A stretch of DNA of 64,000 nt from JADJNY01 sp046349615 (lineage in GTDB: Bacteria; Planctomycetota; UBA1135; GCA-002686595), in assembly GCA_046349615.1 (NCBI GenBank), contig JAXMBZ010000014.1:82878-146877 (forward strand). The letters run 5' to 3'. Position numbers and translations under genes: made by a program. Shown here piece by piece: positions 35,069 through 44,555 of the stretch. A model generated the notes under the pieces. That model was given only the letters and a program-made list of their open reading frames with translations, ran no database searches and had not been told where the DNA came from. Within the stretch, counting starts at the first letter, position 1. Each line of letters opens with the position of its first letter.

Positions 35069-36022
35069 ATGTCCCTCGAGCTCGAAGCCGCCCGCGCGCG
35101 CCTCCCGCTTCGCCGCACCACGTGGCGCTCCGCCGTGCTCACGGCGTCGCTGCTCCACGGGAGCGTGCTCGTCGCGGCGAGCTTCATCCCCGTGCCGACC
35201 GCCGCGGAGCACCGGACCGCCGACCTCGAGGAGGAGGTCGCATTCCAACTCGACCTGCGCTCGAGTCGGCTCTTCGAGGTCCAGGCCGCCGCGCCGGCGC
35301 CCGTGGAGTCGAGGATCGTCGCGCCCGTCGCGGAGGAGCCGCCGGAGGAGCCCGAGCTCGCGACCGTCGAACCGCCGCCCGCCGAACCCGAGGTGGTGCC
35401 GATGGATCCGATCGTCGAGACGCCGCCGGAGGTCGAGCCGCCCGTCGAGCCGGAGCCCGTCGAGCTCGCCGCGACGCCGGTCGCGGAGCCGCCGATCGAG
35501 TCCGAGCCCGCCGCCGACGCGGCACCCGGGCTCGACGAAGCTCCCGAAGCGGCTGCGGGACGCGGTGCGCCGAACGCCGAGACCGCAGCGAAATCCGTCG
35601 TTGGAGCCCACGACGGGACGCCGACGCCCGCCGAGCCCGCGGCCGTTCCCGCCGCGCCGGCCCAGGGCCCCGTCGCTGCGGCGAGGACGAGCGCGAGCGA
35701 CGCATCGGACGCGGGCGCCGCGGGGAAGCGCGACCTCCCGCCCGGCTCGCTGCATCCGCGTCGCGCGCCGAAACCCGAGTATCCCGAAGGCGCGCGCCGC
35801 CGCGGAGAGGAAGGCACGGTGACGTGCCGACTCACGCTCGATCGCGAGGGCTTCGTGCTCGACGTCGAGCTCGTGACGAGCAGCGGTCACCGCGAGCTCG
35901 ACGACGCCGCGGTGCGGACGCTCAAGCGCTGGCGCTTCGAGCCGCTCGGCGGGCTGACGACCGCGAACCGCGCGTACGGCCTGCAGCGCTTGACGTTCAC
36001 GCTCGACAAGCGCCGTAGCTGA
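35069..36022 (+). CDS. tonB: TonB-family energy transducer
   Basis: A 317-residue TonB. The start at 35069 (preceded by CGGAG) gives a short cytoplasmic leader and one TM helix (VLTASLLHGSVLVAASFI, ~27-44). A long Pro/Glu/Val-rich periplasmic spacer follows (~85-170, e.g. EPPEEPELATVEPPPAEPE). The C-terminal TonB domain (~230-315) has PKPEYPEGARRRGEEGTVTC, LVTSSGHRELDDAAV and TLKRWRFEPL. It would couple the proton gradient to TonB-dependent outer-membrane transport. No exbB/exbD or receptor gene lies in the window. Confidence 0.92.
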   Translation: MSLELEAARARLPLRRTTWRSAVLTASLLHGSVLVAASFIPVPTAAEHRTADLEEEVAFQLDLRSSRLFEVQAAAPAPVESRIVAPVAEEPPEEPELATVEPPPAEPEVVPMDPIVETPPEVEPPVEPEPVELAATPVAEPPIESEPAADAAPGLDEAPEAAAGRGAPNAETAAKSVVGAHDGTPTPAEPAAVPAAPAQGPVAAARTSASDASDAGAAGKRDLPPGSLHPRRAPKPEYPEGARRRGEEGTVTCRLTLDREGFVLDVELVTSSGHRELDDAAVRTLKRWRFEPLGGLTTANRAYGLQRLTFTLDKRRS

Positions 36023-36139
36023 CGTCTCGTCGCCGTCCGCGTCGAACTCGCGACCCTCCGTTCGCGCGCCGACACTCCTGCGGCGTGCGCACGATCCTTC
36101 GACGCCGGAGCCCGCGAACGAACGACGCGGAGCTCGCGC

Positions 36140-36901
36140 TCAATCGCCGGTCGTGAACCGCGCGTCGCGAGCGAGCGCGCCGAGCGCGTCGTCGAGTTCG
36201 CCGCCGGTCGCGACCGCGCGCAGCAGGTCCTCGACGACCGCGCGCCGCGCTCCCGGGATCGACGCGACGAGCGCGACCGTCGCCCGATCGCGCAGCGTCG
36301 GAGCGATGCGCGCGTCCGCGACGAACGCGATGCGCGCGAGCGCGCGTCGCGCGGTCTCGTCGCTCGCGGCTCGTTCTCCGAGCCGCGTCAACGCGCGCTT
36401 CGCGAGGAGCGAGACGTTCGTTCCCGCCGCCCCACGCGCATTCGACGAAAGACAGCCCGCGAGCACGTCGTCGAGGTCGGCGACCTGCGCCGCGTCGAGG
36501 ACGCGGAGCGCCGCGAGCTTGCGCTCCACCGACTCCCCGCGCGCCGCGAGCAGCGTACGCGCACGGAGCACGAGCTCCTCGCGACCGCGCTCCAGGCCGT
36601 ACGCCTGGAGCTCGGCGAACGCCGCGTCCTCGCGGCGCGTTGCGTCGAGACGGAGCGCTTCGTCGACGAACGCTCCATCGTCCGCGTCGCTCGCGCGCGG
36701 AGCTCGCGCGCGAACGATCGACGCCTCGCTCGCCGCCGGGAGCGCGAGCTCCGCGGCGGACGAACTCGGCCCGTGCGACCCGACCGGAGTCGAGCCGCCC
36801 GCGACGTCGGCGGGACGCAACGACGTGACGACGAGGAGGGCGGCGAGCCCGAGGCTCACCGCCGTCCCCGCGATCAAGAGGTCGTCACGCCACCGCATCA
36901 C
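36140..36901 (-). CDS. Membrane-anchored helical protein of unknown function, downstream of omcA
   Basis: A 253-residue protein with one N-terminal TM helix (LLIAGTAVSLGLAALLVVTSL, ~8-28), a low-complexity linker, and a helix-rich Ala/Arg/Leu/Asp domain (~75-253) that looks HEAT- or TPR-like (ARTLLAARGESVERKLAALR, DDVLAGCLSSNARG). It has no CXXCH and no known family that I recognise. It starts six bases after the stop of the decaheme cytochrome gene, so it is almost certainly co-transcribed and may help assemble or anchor the cytochrome complex. That role is inference from position only. Confidence 0.7.
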   Translation of the reverse strand: MMRWRDDLLIAGTAVSLGLAALLVVTSLRPADVAGGSTPVGSHGPSSSAAELALPAASEASIVRARAPRASDADDGAFVDEALRLDATRREDAAFAELQAYGLERGREELVLRARTLLAARGESVERKLAALRVLDAAQVADLDDVLAGCLSSNARGAAGTNVSLLAKRALTRLGERAASDETARRALARIAFVADARIAPTLRDRATVALVASIPGARRAVVEDLLRAVATGGELDDALGALARDARFTTGD

Positions 36902-36907
36902 GACGTC

Positions 36908-39900
36908 TCAGTGCGGATGGTGCATCGCTTCGACGTTCCAGTCGCGTCCGTCGCCGTGGCACACGGCGCAGGACTCGAGACCGGCCGTCGACGTCTGCAC
37001 GTCGATGTGGGCCTGCGCGGCGTCCGACGAGTGGCACGAGCCGCAGGAGAACTTCCACGTGCGCACCGGCACGGACGCCGAGGGGTGCTCGCGATCCGCC
37101 GGTTCGTGCCAGGACTCGTTGCCGTGGCACATCACGCAGTTCTTGACGCCCTCCGGCATCGCCGGGAACGCGCCTTCGCCCGCGAGCGCATAGGTGTCCG
37201 CGTCAGGCAGTTCCTCGCCCATGTGGATCTTGTGCAGCATCTGGCGGAACTCCACCGGCTCGCCCGCGCCCGGGGTCAAGCTGGTGGTGACGCCGCTGAT
37301 GCTGTGACACGTCACGCAGGCGTCGAGACCGCGGCGGCCGCCGCCGTGGAAGAGGATGTCGTCGTGGCAGCGGAGGCACGTGTTCGTCCCGTCGACGATC
37401 GCGTGCGGCTCGAGGTCCGTCGCCGCGCCGTACAGGATGTACCCGTCGGCGCACGGCGAGGTCGAACGGTACGTCTGAACCTCGCCGTAGAGGCCGACGT
37501 CGATGCTCTTGTAGCCCCACAGCGACACGCGGTACGTGCCGTCGGCGTACGGGAGGCCGGCCCAGTCGCCCTGGTCCTCGCCCGTTTCGACGGTGTCGTT
37601 CGGGACGTGGACGTAGGTCGTCTGGAGCGTGTCGCCGCTGTCACGTCGATAGCCGAAGTGCGCGTCCGTGCGATACGTCATCACGATGCCGGAGCCGTTC
37701 GTGAGCGCCGCGTTCGACGTGATCGACGCGGAGCCCGGCGTGGTCGTGCCCGAGGTCAAGCTGTAGGCGTTGCTCGCGCCCTCCTGCTTGAAGGTGAGCG
37801 TGACCTTCGTGACGCTGACCCCCGACGCGTGCGCGTAGCGCAGCGGCGTGCGGAAGAGGAGCTTCGTCGTCGTGTCGCCCGACGCCGCGCCCGTGCCGTC
37901 CGCCTTGAGCGGCGTGATCGTCGTGTACTCGCGGGTGCCGACGGCGCCCGCGGGCTCGATCACGACCGTGTCGCCGGCCGCGAAGCCCGTCGCTCCCGCG
38001 ACCGCGACTTCACGCGCGAACGCGTCCGCGGCGGCCGAGGTCGTCGTCGTCGTCGCGGTCGTCGCGGCTTCCCAGAGCTGCTGACGGCCGTAGTACACCG
38101 GCGAGTTGCCGATCGTGAACGTCTGACCCGCTGCGCCGGAGCCCGCGCCGAGGTACTCGAGCGGGAGCTCCATCGGGATCGTCACGTCGTACGACGACGC
38201 GTTCGCGCGGACCTCGTAGTAGAAGCGGTCCGGAGCGCCGGCCGTCGCGCTGAAGCTCGTGCGGCCCGCGACGATCGCGAAGCCGACCGGGTTCGCCACG
38301 CTGCCGCGGAAGATCCCGATGTACGCCGCGTTGCCGTTCACCGCCGCGGTGCTCGTCACCGCGATGTTGAAGGACAGGTTGGCGGACGTGAAGCGCGTCG
38401 AGGCGTTCGTCGACGCCGGCAGCGTGCCCGAGCCCGACGCCGCGCCCGACACCGTGAAGTGCGTCGAGTCGGAGAAGGTCACCGTCACGTTCCCCGTCGA
38501 GAGGCTCGAGCCGAGGTCGAAGTTCGTGATCGTCATCCCGCTCGGGTACGTGCTCGGCGAGGCCGGCAGCGTGCCGCTGCCGAGCGAGCCGCTCGCGGAG
38601 CCCGTGACCGAGAAGGCGGTCGCCGACGTGAATTGGACCGTGAGCGTCTCGTCGACGGCGGTGCCGCCGAGGAAGACCTTGCTCATGGTGCCCTTGTTCG
38701 TCGTGCTCACCGCGTGCAGACGGCCCGTGAAGTCGAACGGGTTCACCGTCAAACCGGTCGCCGACGTGAGCGGCATGATCAGCTGCTGGTTCGTCGTCGG
38801 GCCCATGAAGAAGGCCGTGAACGAGTCGAGCGACGCGAGGCCGACGTCGTTGCCGTCGTCGTCCTGCACCGTCATCGTGACGGCCGGCGTGTCGCCCGCC
38901 TGGAAGTTGCCGTCGGTGCCCGTGCCGCCCGTGACGTCCGTGATCGAGACCACGACGCCCGCATTGCGGGTCGGATCACGCAGCGGGTGCAGGTGCGCGT
39001 CCTCGACCGAGATGCTGTCGCCCGACGTCGTGTGACACAGCACGCAGTTGCTGTCGTTCGCCGTGTCCGGCATCGTCTGGCCGTTCGCCGTGTACGGATA
39101 GCCCGGACGCACGTTGTCGTGGCACGAGTAGCACGCGCGCTCCGTCGGCTGCGTCTTGAAGAGGTCGCCGTTCGCGGGCGCGGTCAGCGGTCCCGCACCG
39201 TCCGGATCGCCGTGGCACTTGTAGCAGGCCGTGACGCCGGTGCGCGTGCGATCGTTGCGCACCTTCGGGCTCAGGAGCGGGCCCGAGCCGTCGGGGTCCG
39301 TGCTCGAGAGCAGCGAGTAGCCCTGGTCCTTCGGCATGGCGACGTTGAAGTTCGGCCACACCGGGAACGCGACCTCGGAGAAGTCGAGCACCGAGTCGCC
39401 GAAGCCGACGATCTCGTACGGGGCCGGCGTCGCCGTGTAGTCGAGCGATCCGTCGTCGTTCGTCGCGATGCCGAGCACCGACGGGAGGTGCGATCCGTTG
39501 TGGATCTTGTGGATCATCACCTTGAAGTCGATGCTCACGCCCGGCGAGCCTCCGAGCGCGGACGTGTTCTTGTCCTCGGAGCCCGACGTGTGGCAGAGCA
39601 GGCACAGCGTCACGTTGCGCCGCAGGGCGCCGTGCGCGCGCAGGCTCGAGTGGCACTCGTTGCAGTTGTCCTGCTTGACGACCTCGCGCGTGTCGAGCGT
39701 GGTCGCGCTGCCGAAGAGGACGTCCTGCACGGCGTCGCCCGCGTCGCGGTAGGAGTCGCTCTCGACCGTGTAGTTCCAGCCGAAGTAGACGCCGAGCGTG
39801 TACGTGCCGGAGAGCAGCGCCTGGCCCGTGAGCTCACCGTCCGCCGCGCCGAACGACGCCGTGTCGTTGAGCGGCGCCGCGTACGTCGCCGGGATCGCGC

Positions 39901-40348
39901 TCGCGAACGTGTAGGTGAATGTGCCGTCGAGGTTGTCGACCGCCGTCGACGCGACGTTCGTCACCTCGGGCAGCACGCGCTGGTAGTTGAAGGTCGGGCC
40001 CGAGAGCATCGCGCGGCCGTAGTTCAGCTCGGAGAGGTCCCAGTCCGAACCGTCGTCCTTCGTCACGGAGAACGTGAACGAGACGTGGTCGCCGACCTGG
40101 AACGCGCCGCCGGCGCCGCTGCCGCCGTCGACGGAGAGGATCGCGACGTGGATGCCCGGCGCGTCGTCGCCCGGCTCGACCTCGGTGCTCGTCGTGCCGC
40201 CGTCGCCTGGCGGGCCGGACGGACCTTGCGGCCCCGTGCTGCCGTCGTCGCCGGAGCAGGCCGTCGTGCCGACGGCCGCGATGCCGAGCAGGATCGCTCC
40301 CAGCAAAGCGTCGAAGCGGCGGAAGGGGTTCGAATCGAAGCGTTTCAT
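36908..40348 (-). CDS. OmcA/MtrC-family decaheme outer-membrane cytochrome
   Basis: A 1146-residue lipoprotein cytochrome. The signal ends in lipobox VGTTAC (cysteine ~27), followed by a collagen-like GPQGPSGPPGDGG linker. Ten CXXCH sites fall in two pentaheme groups: CNECH, CLLCH, CYKCH, CYSCH, CVLCH (~225-430) and CLRCH, CVTCH, CVMCH, CGSCH, CAVCH (~990-1135), separated by beta-rich domains. MIHKIHNGSHLPS and MLHKIHMGEEL are the distal-histidine segments typical of the family. Members sit on the cell surface and reduce extracellular acceptors. It is longer than Shewanella MtrC/OmcA (~670-735). It lies 197 bases downstream of the 13-heme gene. Confidence 0.93.
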   Translation of the reverse strand: MKRFDSNPFRRFDALLGAILLGIAAVGTTACSGDDGSTGPQGPSGPPGDGGTTSTEVEPGDDAPGIHVAILSVDGGSGAGGAFQVGDHVSFTFSVTKDDGSDWDLSELNYGRAMLSGPTFNYQRVLPEVTNVASTAVDNLDGTFTYTFASAIPATYAAPLNDTASFGAADGELTGQALLSGTYTLGVYFGWNYTVESDSYRDAGDAVQDVLFGSATTLDTREVVKQDNCNECHSSLRAHGALRRNVTLCLLCHTSGSEDKNTSALGGSPGVSIDFKVMIHKIHNGSHLPSVLGIATNDDGSLDYTATPAPYEIVGFGDSVLDFSEVAFPVWPNFNVAMPKDQGYSLLSSTDPDGSGPLLSPKVRNDRTRTGVTACYKCHGDPDGAGPLTAPANGDLFKTQPTERACYSCHDNVRPGYPYTANGQTMPDTANDSNCVLCHTTSGDSISVEDAHLHPLRDPTRNAGVVVSITDVTGGTGTDGNFQAGDTPAVTMTVQDDDGNDVGLASLDSFTAFFMGPTTNQQLIMPLTSATGLTVNPFDFTGRLHAVSTTNKGTMSKVFLGGTAVDETLTVQFTSATAFSVTGSASGSLGSGTLPASPSTYPSGMTITNFDLGSSLSTGNVTVTFSDSTHFTVSGAASGSGTLPASTNASTRFTSANLSFNIAVTSTAAVNGNAAYIGIFRGSVANPVGFAIVAGRTSFSATAGAPDRFYYEVRANASSYDVTIPMELPLEYLGAGSGAAGQTFTIGNSPVYYGRQQLWEAATTATTTTTSAAADAFAREVAVAGATGFAAGDTVVIEPAGAVGTREYTTITPLKADGTGAASGDTTTKLLFRTPLRYAHASGVSVTKVTLTFKQEGASNAYSLTSGTTTPGSASITSNAALTNGSGIVMTYRTDAHFGYRRDSGDTLQTTYVHVPNDTVETGEDQGDWAGLPYADGTYRVSLWGYKSIDVGLYGEVQTYRSTSPCADGYILYGAATDLEPHAIVDGTNTCLRCHDDILFHGGGRRGLDACVTCHSISGVTTSLTPGAGEPVEFRQMLHKIHMGEELPDADTYALAGEGAFPAMPEGVKNCVMCHGNESWHEPADREHPSASVPVRTWKFSCGSCHSSDAAQAHIDVQTSTAGLESCAVCHGDGRDWNVEAMHHPH

Positions 40349-40545
40349 CGCGTGCTCCTCGTTGGAGGCTCTGGGGTCGTGGCGGCGTGCCCTCGCGGTG
40401 CGTCGATCGCAGCGGGCGAGAGCGCGTGGTCGTGAGTTCGTCTCGTGGACACCGTCGAGATTCCGGCGCTCCGGATCCGTAGGGTCCTGTGCGTAGTCCG
40501 GGCAGCGCGAAGTGAGCCGTAGCGGCCCACGTCGCGCGCCGGACC

Positions 40546-41568
40546 TCAGTGGTGACAGGTCGTGCAGGTCGAGCCGTCGTCGACGTGCGGCAGCGGCTGG
40601 CCGTTTCCGTGGCACTGTCGGCAGTTCATCGAGGGGATGTGCCACGCCGGCATCGGCGTCGCGAGGTCGTGGCTCGGCGTGCTCGCGTGACACGCGGAGC
40701 ACGTCTCACCACGAAGCGGCTCGTGGCACTCGACGCAGTGACGATCCTGCGGCGCGCCCCAGGTGCCGCGGTGCGTGCGCGGAGCGTTCTCCTGGTGACA
40801 GCGGTCGCACGAGTCGGGCTGGTGGCAGGCCGCGCAGTTCTGGCGGTCCAGGCTCGCGGCGAGGCCGTGACCGCGCTCGCGCCAGTAGCCCTTGTGGTTC
40901 TCGGGCGCCTGCGCGAGGTGGCACGTCTGGCAGCTCGACTCGGAGTGACAGAGCTCGCACCGATTCGCGGTGGTCTCGCGCTCGCACGCGCGGACGACGC
41001 CGCCGTGCGCGCGAGTCCACGAGGCGACGTGCGACGGCGGCTTCACGTCGGCGCGGATCGTCTCGTGGCAGGTCGCGCAGTCGAGCGACGCCTTCTTCGC
41101 CGTGTGGCACTTCGTGCAATCCTCCATGCGGATCGCATCGGAGGCCTGGACGCGGTCGCCCTCGACGATCGACGCGTGACACGCGTTGCAGTCGCCCTCG
41201 CGCTGCGCGTGCTTCGCGTGTGCGAACTGCACGTCGCCGGTCAGGTCGAGCACGTTCTTCGCGCGAAAGACCTTGCCGTCGAAGAAGGTCGCGAGCTTGC
41301 GCTCGGCCGGCATCTTCTGGTCGATCTCGGCGTGACAGAGCATGCAGCCTTGCTGTCCGGGCATGCCGGGCTCGTCGCCGTCCTCGGCATGAGCGTGGCA
41401 CGCGACGCATTCGAGGCCTTGGTCGCCGACGTGCAGCTTGTGGCTGAACGCGGGTCCGGCGTCGTTCGCCTTCAGCGCTTCGAGGATCGCGCAGCCGGCG
41501 AGGAAGGAGAGCGCGAGCGCAAGGCCCGCACGCGCGGCTTTGCTCCGCGTTCGAATCAGAACCGCCAT
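40546..41568 (-). CDS. 13-heme c-type cytochrome lipoprotein
   Basis: A 340-residue lipoprotein (lipobox LSFLAGC, cysteine ~25) with thirteen CXXCH sites, from CVACH (~55) to CTTCH, the last ending at the penultimate residue (CTTCHH). That is about one heme per 24 residues, leaving little protein beyond heme wrapping, as in nanowire-type MtrA/OmaB periplasmic cytochromes. Its ATG lies inside the end of the barrel gene (13-base overlap), so barrel and cytochrome are translationally coupled. The likely role is electron conduction through or to the barrel, inferred from context. A lipid anchor is unusual for an MtrA-type plug. Confidence 0.9.
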   Translation of the reverse strand: MAVLIRTRSKAARAGLALALSFLAGCAILEALKANDAGPAFSHKLHVGDQGLECVACHAHAEDGDEPGMPGQQGCMLCHAEIDQKMPAERKLATFFDGKVFRAKNVLDLTGDVQFAHAKHAQREGDCNACHASIVEGDRVQASDAIRMEDCTKCHTAKKASLDCATCHETIRADVKPPSHVASWTRAHGGVVRACERETTANRCELCHSESSCQTCHLAQAPENHKGYWRERGHGLAASLDRQNCAACHQPDSCDRCHQENAPRTHRGTWGAPQDRHCVECHEPLRGETCSACHASTPSHDLATPMPAWHIPSMNCRQCHGNGQPLPHVDDGSTCTTCHH

Positions 41569-42941
41569 GACGCCCCCCAGCGCAGGAATTGATACGTCTC
41601 GGTCGCCGCGTCCTCGTATTCGTACGCGAGGTCCAGCGTCAGCGCGCGCGTCGCGTCGTGCTTCACGCGCAGGTACCACGAGCGCACGTCGTCGCGTTCG
41701 TGCTCGCCGTAGAGGTCGTACTCGTAGAGCGCGTACTCGCTCCCGAGCGAGAAGCGCCAAGCGTCCACGGGTCGGTAGGTCGCGTCCGCGCCCCACGTCG
41801 AGGTGTCGCGCGCGTCGCCGTCCCAGCGGTCCATCGTGACGGACACCGCGAGCCCGCGCACGCCGAAGTCGTGCGCCGTGACCGTCGCGCGCCAGCGCTC
41901 CCAGTCGCGGTTGAACTCGCCGACGTCCGCGTCGTCGCGCACGCGACGGATGTCCGCGCCGAGGTCGAGGTCCCAGCGCTTGCCGAGCGGCCTCGACCAC
42001 GTCGCGCCGAACTGGCGGTATGGGAAGAAGTCCTGCAGCGCGCTCGTGAACGGATCGAGCTCGAGCGCGCGCTCGCGCTGCGTCTCGAAGAGCTCGTAGA
42101 ACGTGCCGCGGAGCACCGCGCCGCTCTCGGGGTCGGTGTGCTGCGCGCGCAGGCGGAGGTCGCGCTCCTCGCCTTCGAGCAGCGTCGTCCGCGCTTCCGC
42201 AGAGCACGCGCCGAGGCGCTGACCGACGTCGAGCGCGACGAGGTCGTTCGTCCCGTCGCCGAGCACGCCGTCGTCGTCGAGGTGCATCCAGTCGACGCGC
42301 GCGCGGCCGCCCTTCCACGGTCGGCCCTCGGCCCACGCGCCGAACGCGGAGTCGCCCGCCGCGGATTCGTAGAGCCGCACGGGAATGCCCGCGTAGGCGC
42401 CGACTTCGACCGCGCTCTTCCCCATCGCGTGCGTGTGCGCGGACACGCCGTCGAGGTGGAGGAACTCGGGCGTGCGTGCGTCGTACTGACGACCGACGCG
42501 CAGCGCGACGGAGCCGTCCTTCGGCGTCCAGTCGACGTACGCGTGGTAGAGGAGCGCTTCGACGTCGCCCGCGCGCGTGTCGGCGAGGCTGCGGAAGACC
42601 GACGTCTGCTGCTCGCGACCGTCGAGGTCCGCGGCGAGGCGGCCGTAGACGTGCGCGGAGAGTTCGTTCACGTCCGTCCTGCCGTAGTCGAGCGAGACGC
42701 CCGCGTAGGCGTCGTGGTCCTGCTCGTCGGACGTCCAACGCGAGCGCGCTTGGAACGAGATCCAGCCGTGCAGCTCGGGTTCGGGCTCCTTCGTCACCGC
42801 CGGGGGCGGCGCTCCGCCTGATGCGGCCGCGGCCGGGGCGCTCTGGCCCGACGCGGGAAGCGCGGCGGCCGCGCACGCTGTGGCGGCGAGCGCGACGCGG
42901 CGCGCGCGGGCGCGGGTACGTTTCGTCGGAGGGGGGCGCAT
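41556..42941 (-). CDS. Outer-membrane beta-barrel (porin-cytochrome conduit candidate)
   Basis: A 461-residue protein. The ATG at 42941 gives a signal peptide (VALAATACAAAALPASGQ). The rest is alternating amphipathic beta strands with aromatic girdles (HGWISFQARSRWTSDEQDHD, FSLGSEYALYEYDLYGE), ending in the canonical aromatic C-terminus WGASWRF recognised by BAM. Size fits ~18-20 strands, smaller than MtrB (~28 strands) but like Geobacter-type conduit porins. Coupled translation with the 13-heme lipoprotein suggests it forms the sheath of a porin-cytochrome complex. I do not see an N-terminal CXXC as in MtrB. Confidence 0.82.
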   Translation of the reverse strand: MRPPPTKRTRARARRVALAATACAAAALPASGQSAPAAAASGGAPPPAVTKEPEPELHGWISFQARSRWTSDEQDHDAYAGVSLDYGRTDVNELSAHVYGRLAADLDGREQQTSVFRSLADTRAGDVEALLYHAYVDWTPKDGSVALRVGRQYDARTPEFLHLDGVSAHTHAMGKSAVEVGAYAGIPVRLYESAAGDSAFGAWAEGRPWKGGRARVDWMHLDDDGVLGDGTNDLVALDVGQRLGACSAEARTTLLEGEERDLRLRAQHTDPESGAVLRGTFYELFETQRERALELDPFTSALQDFFPYRQFGATWSRPLGKRWDLDLGADIRRVRDDADVGEFNRDWERWRATVTAHDFGVRGLAVSVTMDRWDGDARDTSTWGADATYRPVDAWRFSLGSEYALYEYDLYGEHERDDVRSWYLRVKHDATRALTLDLAYEYEDAATETYQFLRWGASWRF

Positions 42942-43115
42942 GGGGTGGCGCGCATGGAGCGCGCGGGGACGCATGGAGCGTAGGAAGTGAACTCCACCGT
43001 GCGCACGAAGATCGCGGGCTCGATCGGCGGAGGATCCGGAGGATCGACAACTCGGAGGGCGCTCACCTTTCGCCGTAAGGCGTAGTCGCACGTCGACTCG
43101 TGCGCGGAGTTCCGC

Positions 43116-44555
43116 TCACGCGCGGCCCGCGTCGGCCTCGGGATCGGCCGACGTCGGAGATGCGAATTCGTCCTCGAGCCCGAACTTCTCGATTCGGTAG
43201 CGGATTTGGTCGCGGTTCATGCCGAGCAGGCGCGCCGCGCGGGTGCGGTTGCCGCGCGAGGCGGTCAACGCCTGGCGGAGCAGGTCGCGTTCGACGTCCT
43301 CGAGGACGAGGCCGCCGCGCGGCAGCGTGAACGTCGACGAGGATCCATTCGTCGGGGCGCTTCGCGGACGGCTGATTTCCCCGGGCAGATCCTCGGCGCC
43401 GAGCACCGGCGTGCGCGAGAGCAGCACCGCGCGCTCGACCGCGTTCCGCAACTCGCGCACGTTGCCGGGCCAGGCGTATTCCTGCAGCAGCCGGAGCGCG
43501 GCGGCGTCGAACCCGCGGACCGTCTTGCGGAACTCCGTGTTGAAGTGCGACACGAAGCTCTGCGCGAGCGGGGCGATGTCCTCGCGCCGCTTGCGCAGCG
43601 GCGGGATCTCGATCGGGATCACCTTCAGGCGGAAGTACAGGTCCGCGCGGAAGCGACCTTCCGCGACCTCGCGCTCGAGGTCCTTGTTCGTCGCCGCGAC
43701 GATGCGCAGCGCGAGCCGGATGTCGCGCGTTCCGCCGACGCGGCGGAACGACTTCTCCTCGAGGAATCGCAGCAGTTTCCCTTGGAGCGCGCCCGAGAGG
43801 TCGCCGATCTCGTCGAGGAACGCCGTGCCGCCCTCGGCGAGCTCGAGGAGCCCCTTCTTCTGCGCGCGCGCGTCGGTGAAGGCGCCTTTCTCGTGACCGA
43901 AGAGCTCGGACTCGAGCAGGTTCTCCGGCAGCGCGGTGCACGTGATGTCGAGGAACGGACTCGACGCCGCGGCACCCTCGTAGTGGAGCGCGCGCGCGAT
44001 CAGCCCCTTGCCCACGCCGCTCTCGCCGAGGAGCAGGATCGTCGTCGCTTCGCTCGACGCGACGCGCTGGATGAGCTCGACGACCTCCTTCATCGCGGCG
44101 CTCTGCGCGACGATGCCCGACGACGCGAAGTCGCGGCGCCCGAGATCGCGATGGCGCGCGACCTCCTCGCGGAGCTGCGAGGCCTCGAGCGCGCGGCCGA
44201 TCGTCTGGAGCAGGTCGTCCTGCTCGAACGGCTTCGCGACGTAGTCGTAGGCGCCGAGACGGATCGCCTCGACCGCGCCGCCGATGCTCGCGTGCGCCGT
44301 GATCATCACGATCGGCAGCGTCGGAGCGAGTCTGCGCGCCGCTTGGAGCACCTCGAGCCCGGTCCCGTCGGGGAGGTGATAGTCGAGGAGCAGGAGATCG
44401 GGCAGCTCGCGCTCGAGCGCGGCGAGCCCGTGCGCGACGGTGTGCGCCTCGGTGACTTGGAACCCGCTCGCACCGAGGAGTCGGCGCAGGCTCGCGCAGA
44501 TCAGACGCTCGTCGTCGACGAGCAGCACGCGGATGTCGGTGCGGGGAGGAGTCAC
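43116..44555 (-). CDS. Sigma-54-dependent NtrC-family response regulator
   Basis: A 479-residue activator. It has an N-terminal receiver with phospho-acceptor D58 (LLLLDYHLPDG) and Lys in YVAKPF. The AAA+ domain carries Walker A GESGVGKG, the sigma-54 contact loop GAFTDA (the usual form is GAFTGA), Walker B GGTAFLDEIGDLS and arginine-finger region YFRLKVIPIEIPPLRKR. A Fis-type helix-turn-helix closes it (TASRGNRTRAARLLGMNRDQ). It is placed between the two electron-transfer gene sets and divergent from the 44971 operon, which carries a sigma-54 promoter match. No cognate histidine kinase is adjacent. Confidence 0.95.
   Translation of the reverse strand: MTPPRTDIRVLLVDDERLICASLRRLLGASGFQVTEAHTVAHGLAALERELPDLLLLDYHLPDGTGLEVLQAARRLAPTLPIVMITAHASIGGAVEAIRLGAYDYVAKPFEQDDLLQTIGRALEASQLREEVARHRDLGRRDFASSGIVAQSAAMKEVVELIQRVASSEATTILLLGESGVGKGLIARALHYEGAAASSPFLDITCTALPENLLESELFGHEKGAFTDARAQKKGLLELAEGGTAFLDEIGDLSGALQGKLLRFLEEKSFRRVGGTRDIRLALRIVAATNKDLEREVAEGRFRADLYFRLKVIPIEIPPLRKRREDIAPLAQSFVSHFNTEFRKTVRGFDAAALRLLQEYAWPGNVRELRNAVERAVLLSRTPVLGAEDLPGEISRPRSAPTNGSSSTFTLPRGGLVLEDVERDLLRQALTASRGNRTRAARLLGMNRDQIRYRIEKFGLEDEFASPTSADPEADAGRA

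Noticed and set aside
43087..43104. Inverted repeat CGCACG-TCGACT-CGTGCG between the sigma-54 activator gene and the barrel gene
   Set aside because: Six-base GC-rich arms are common by chance here. It could be a weak terminator or operator, but nothing decides between these.
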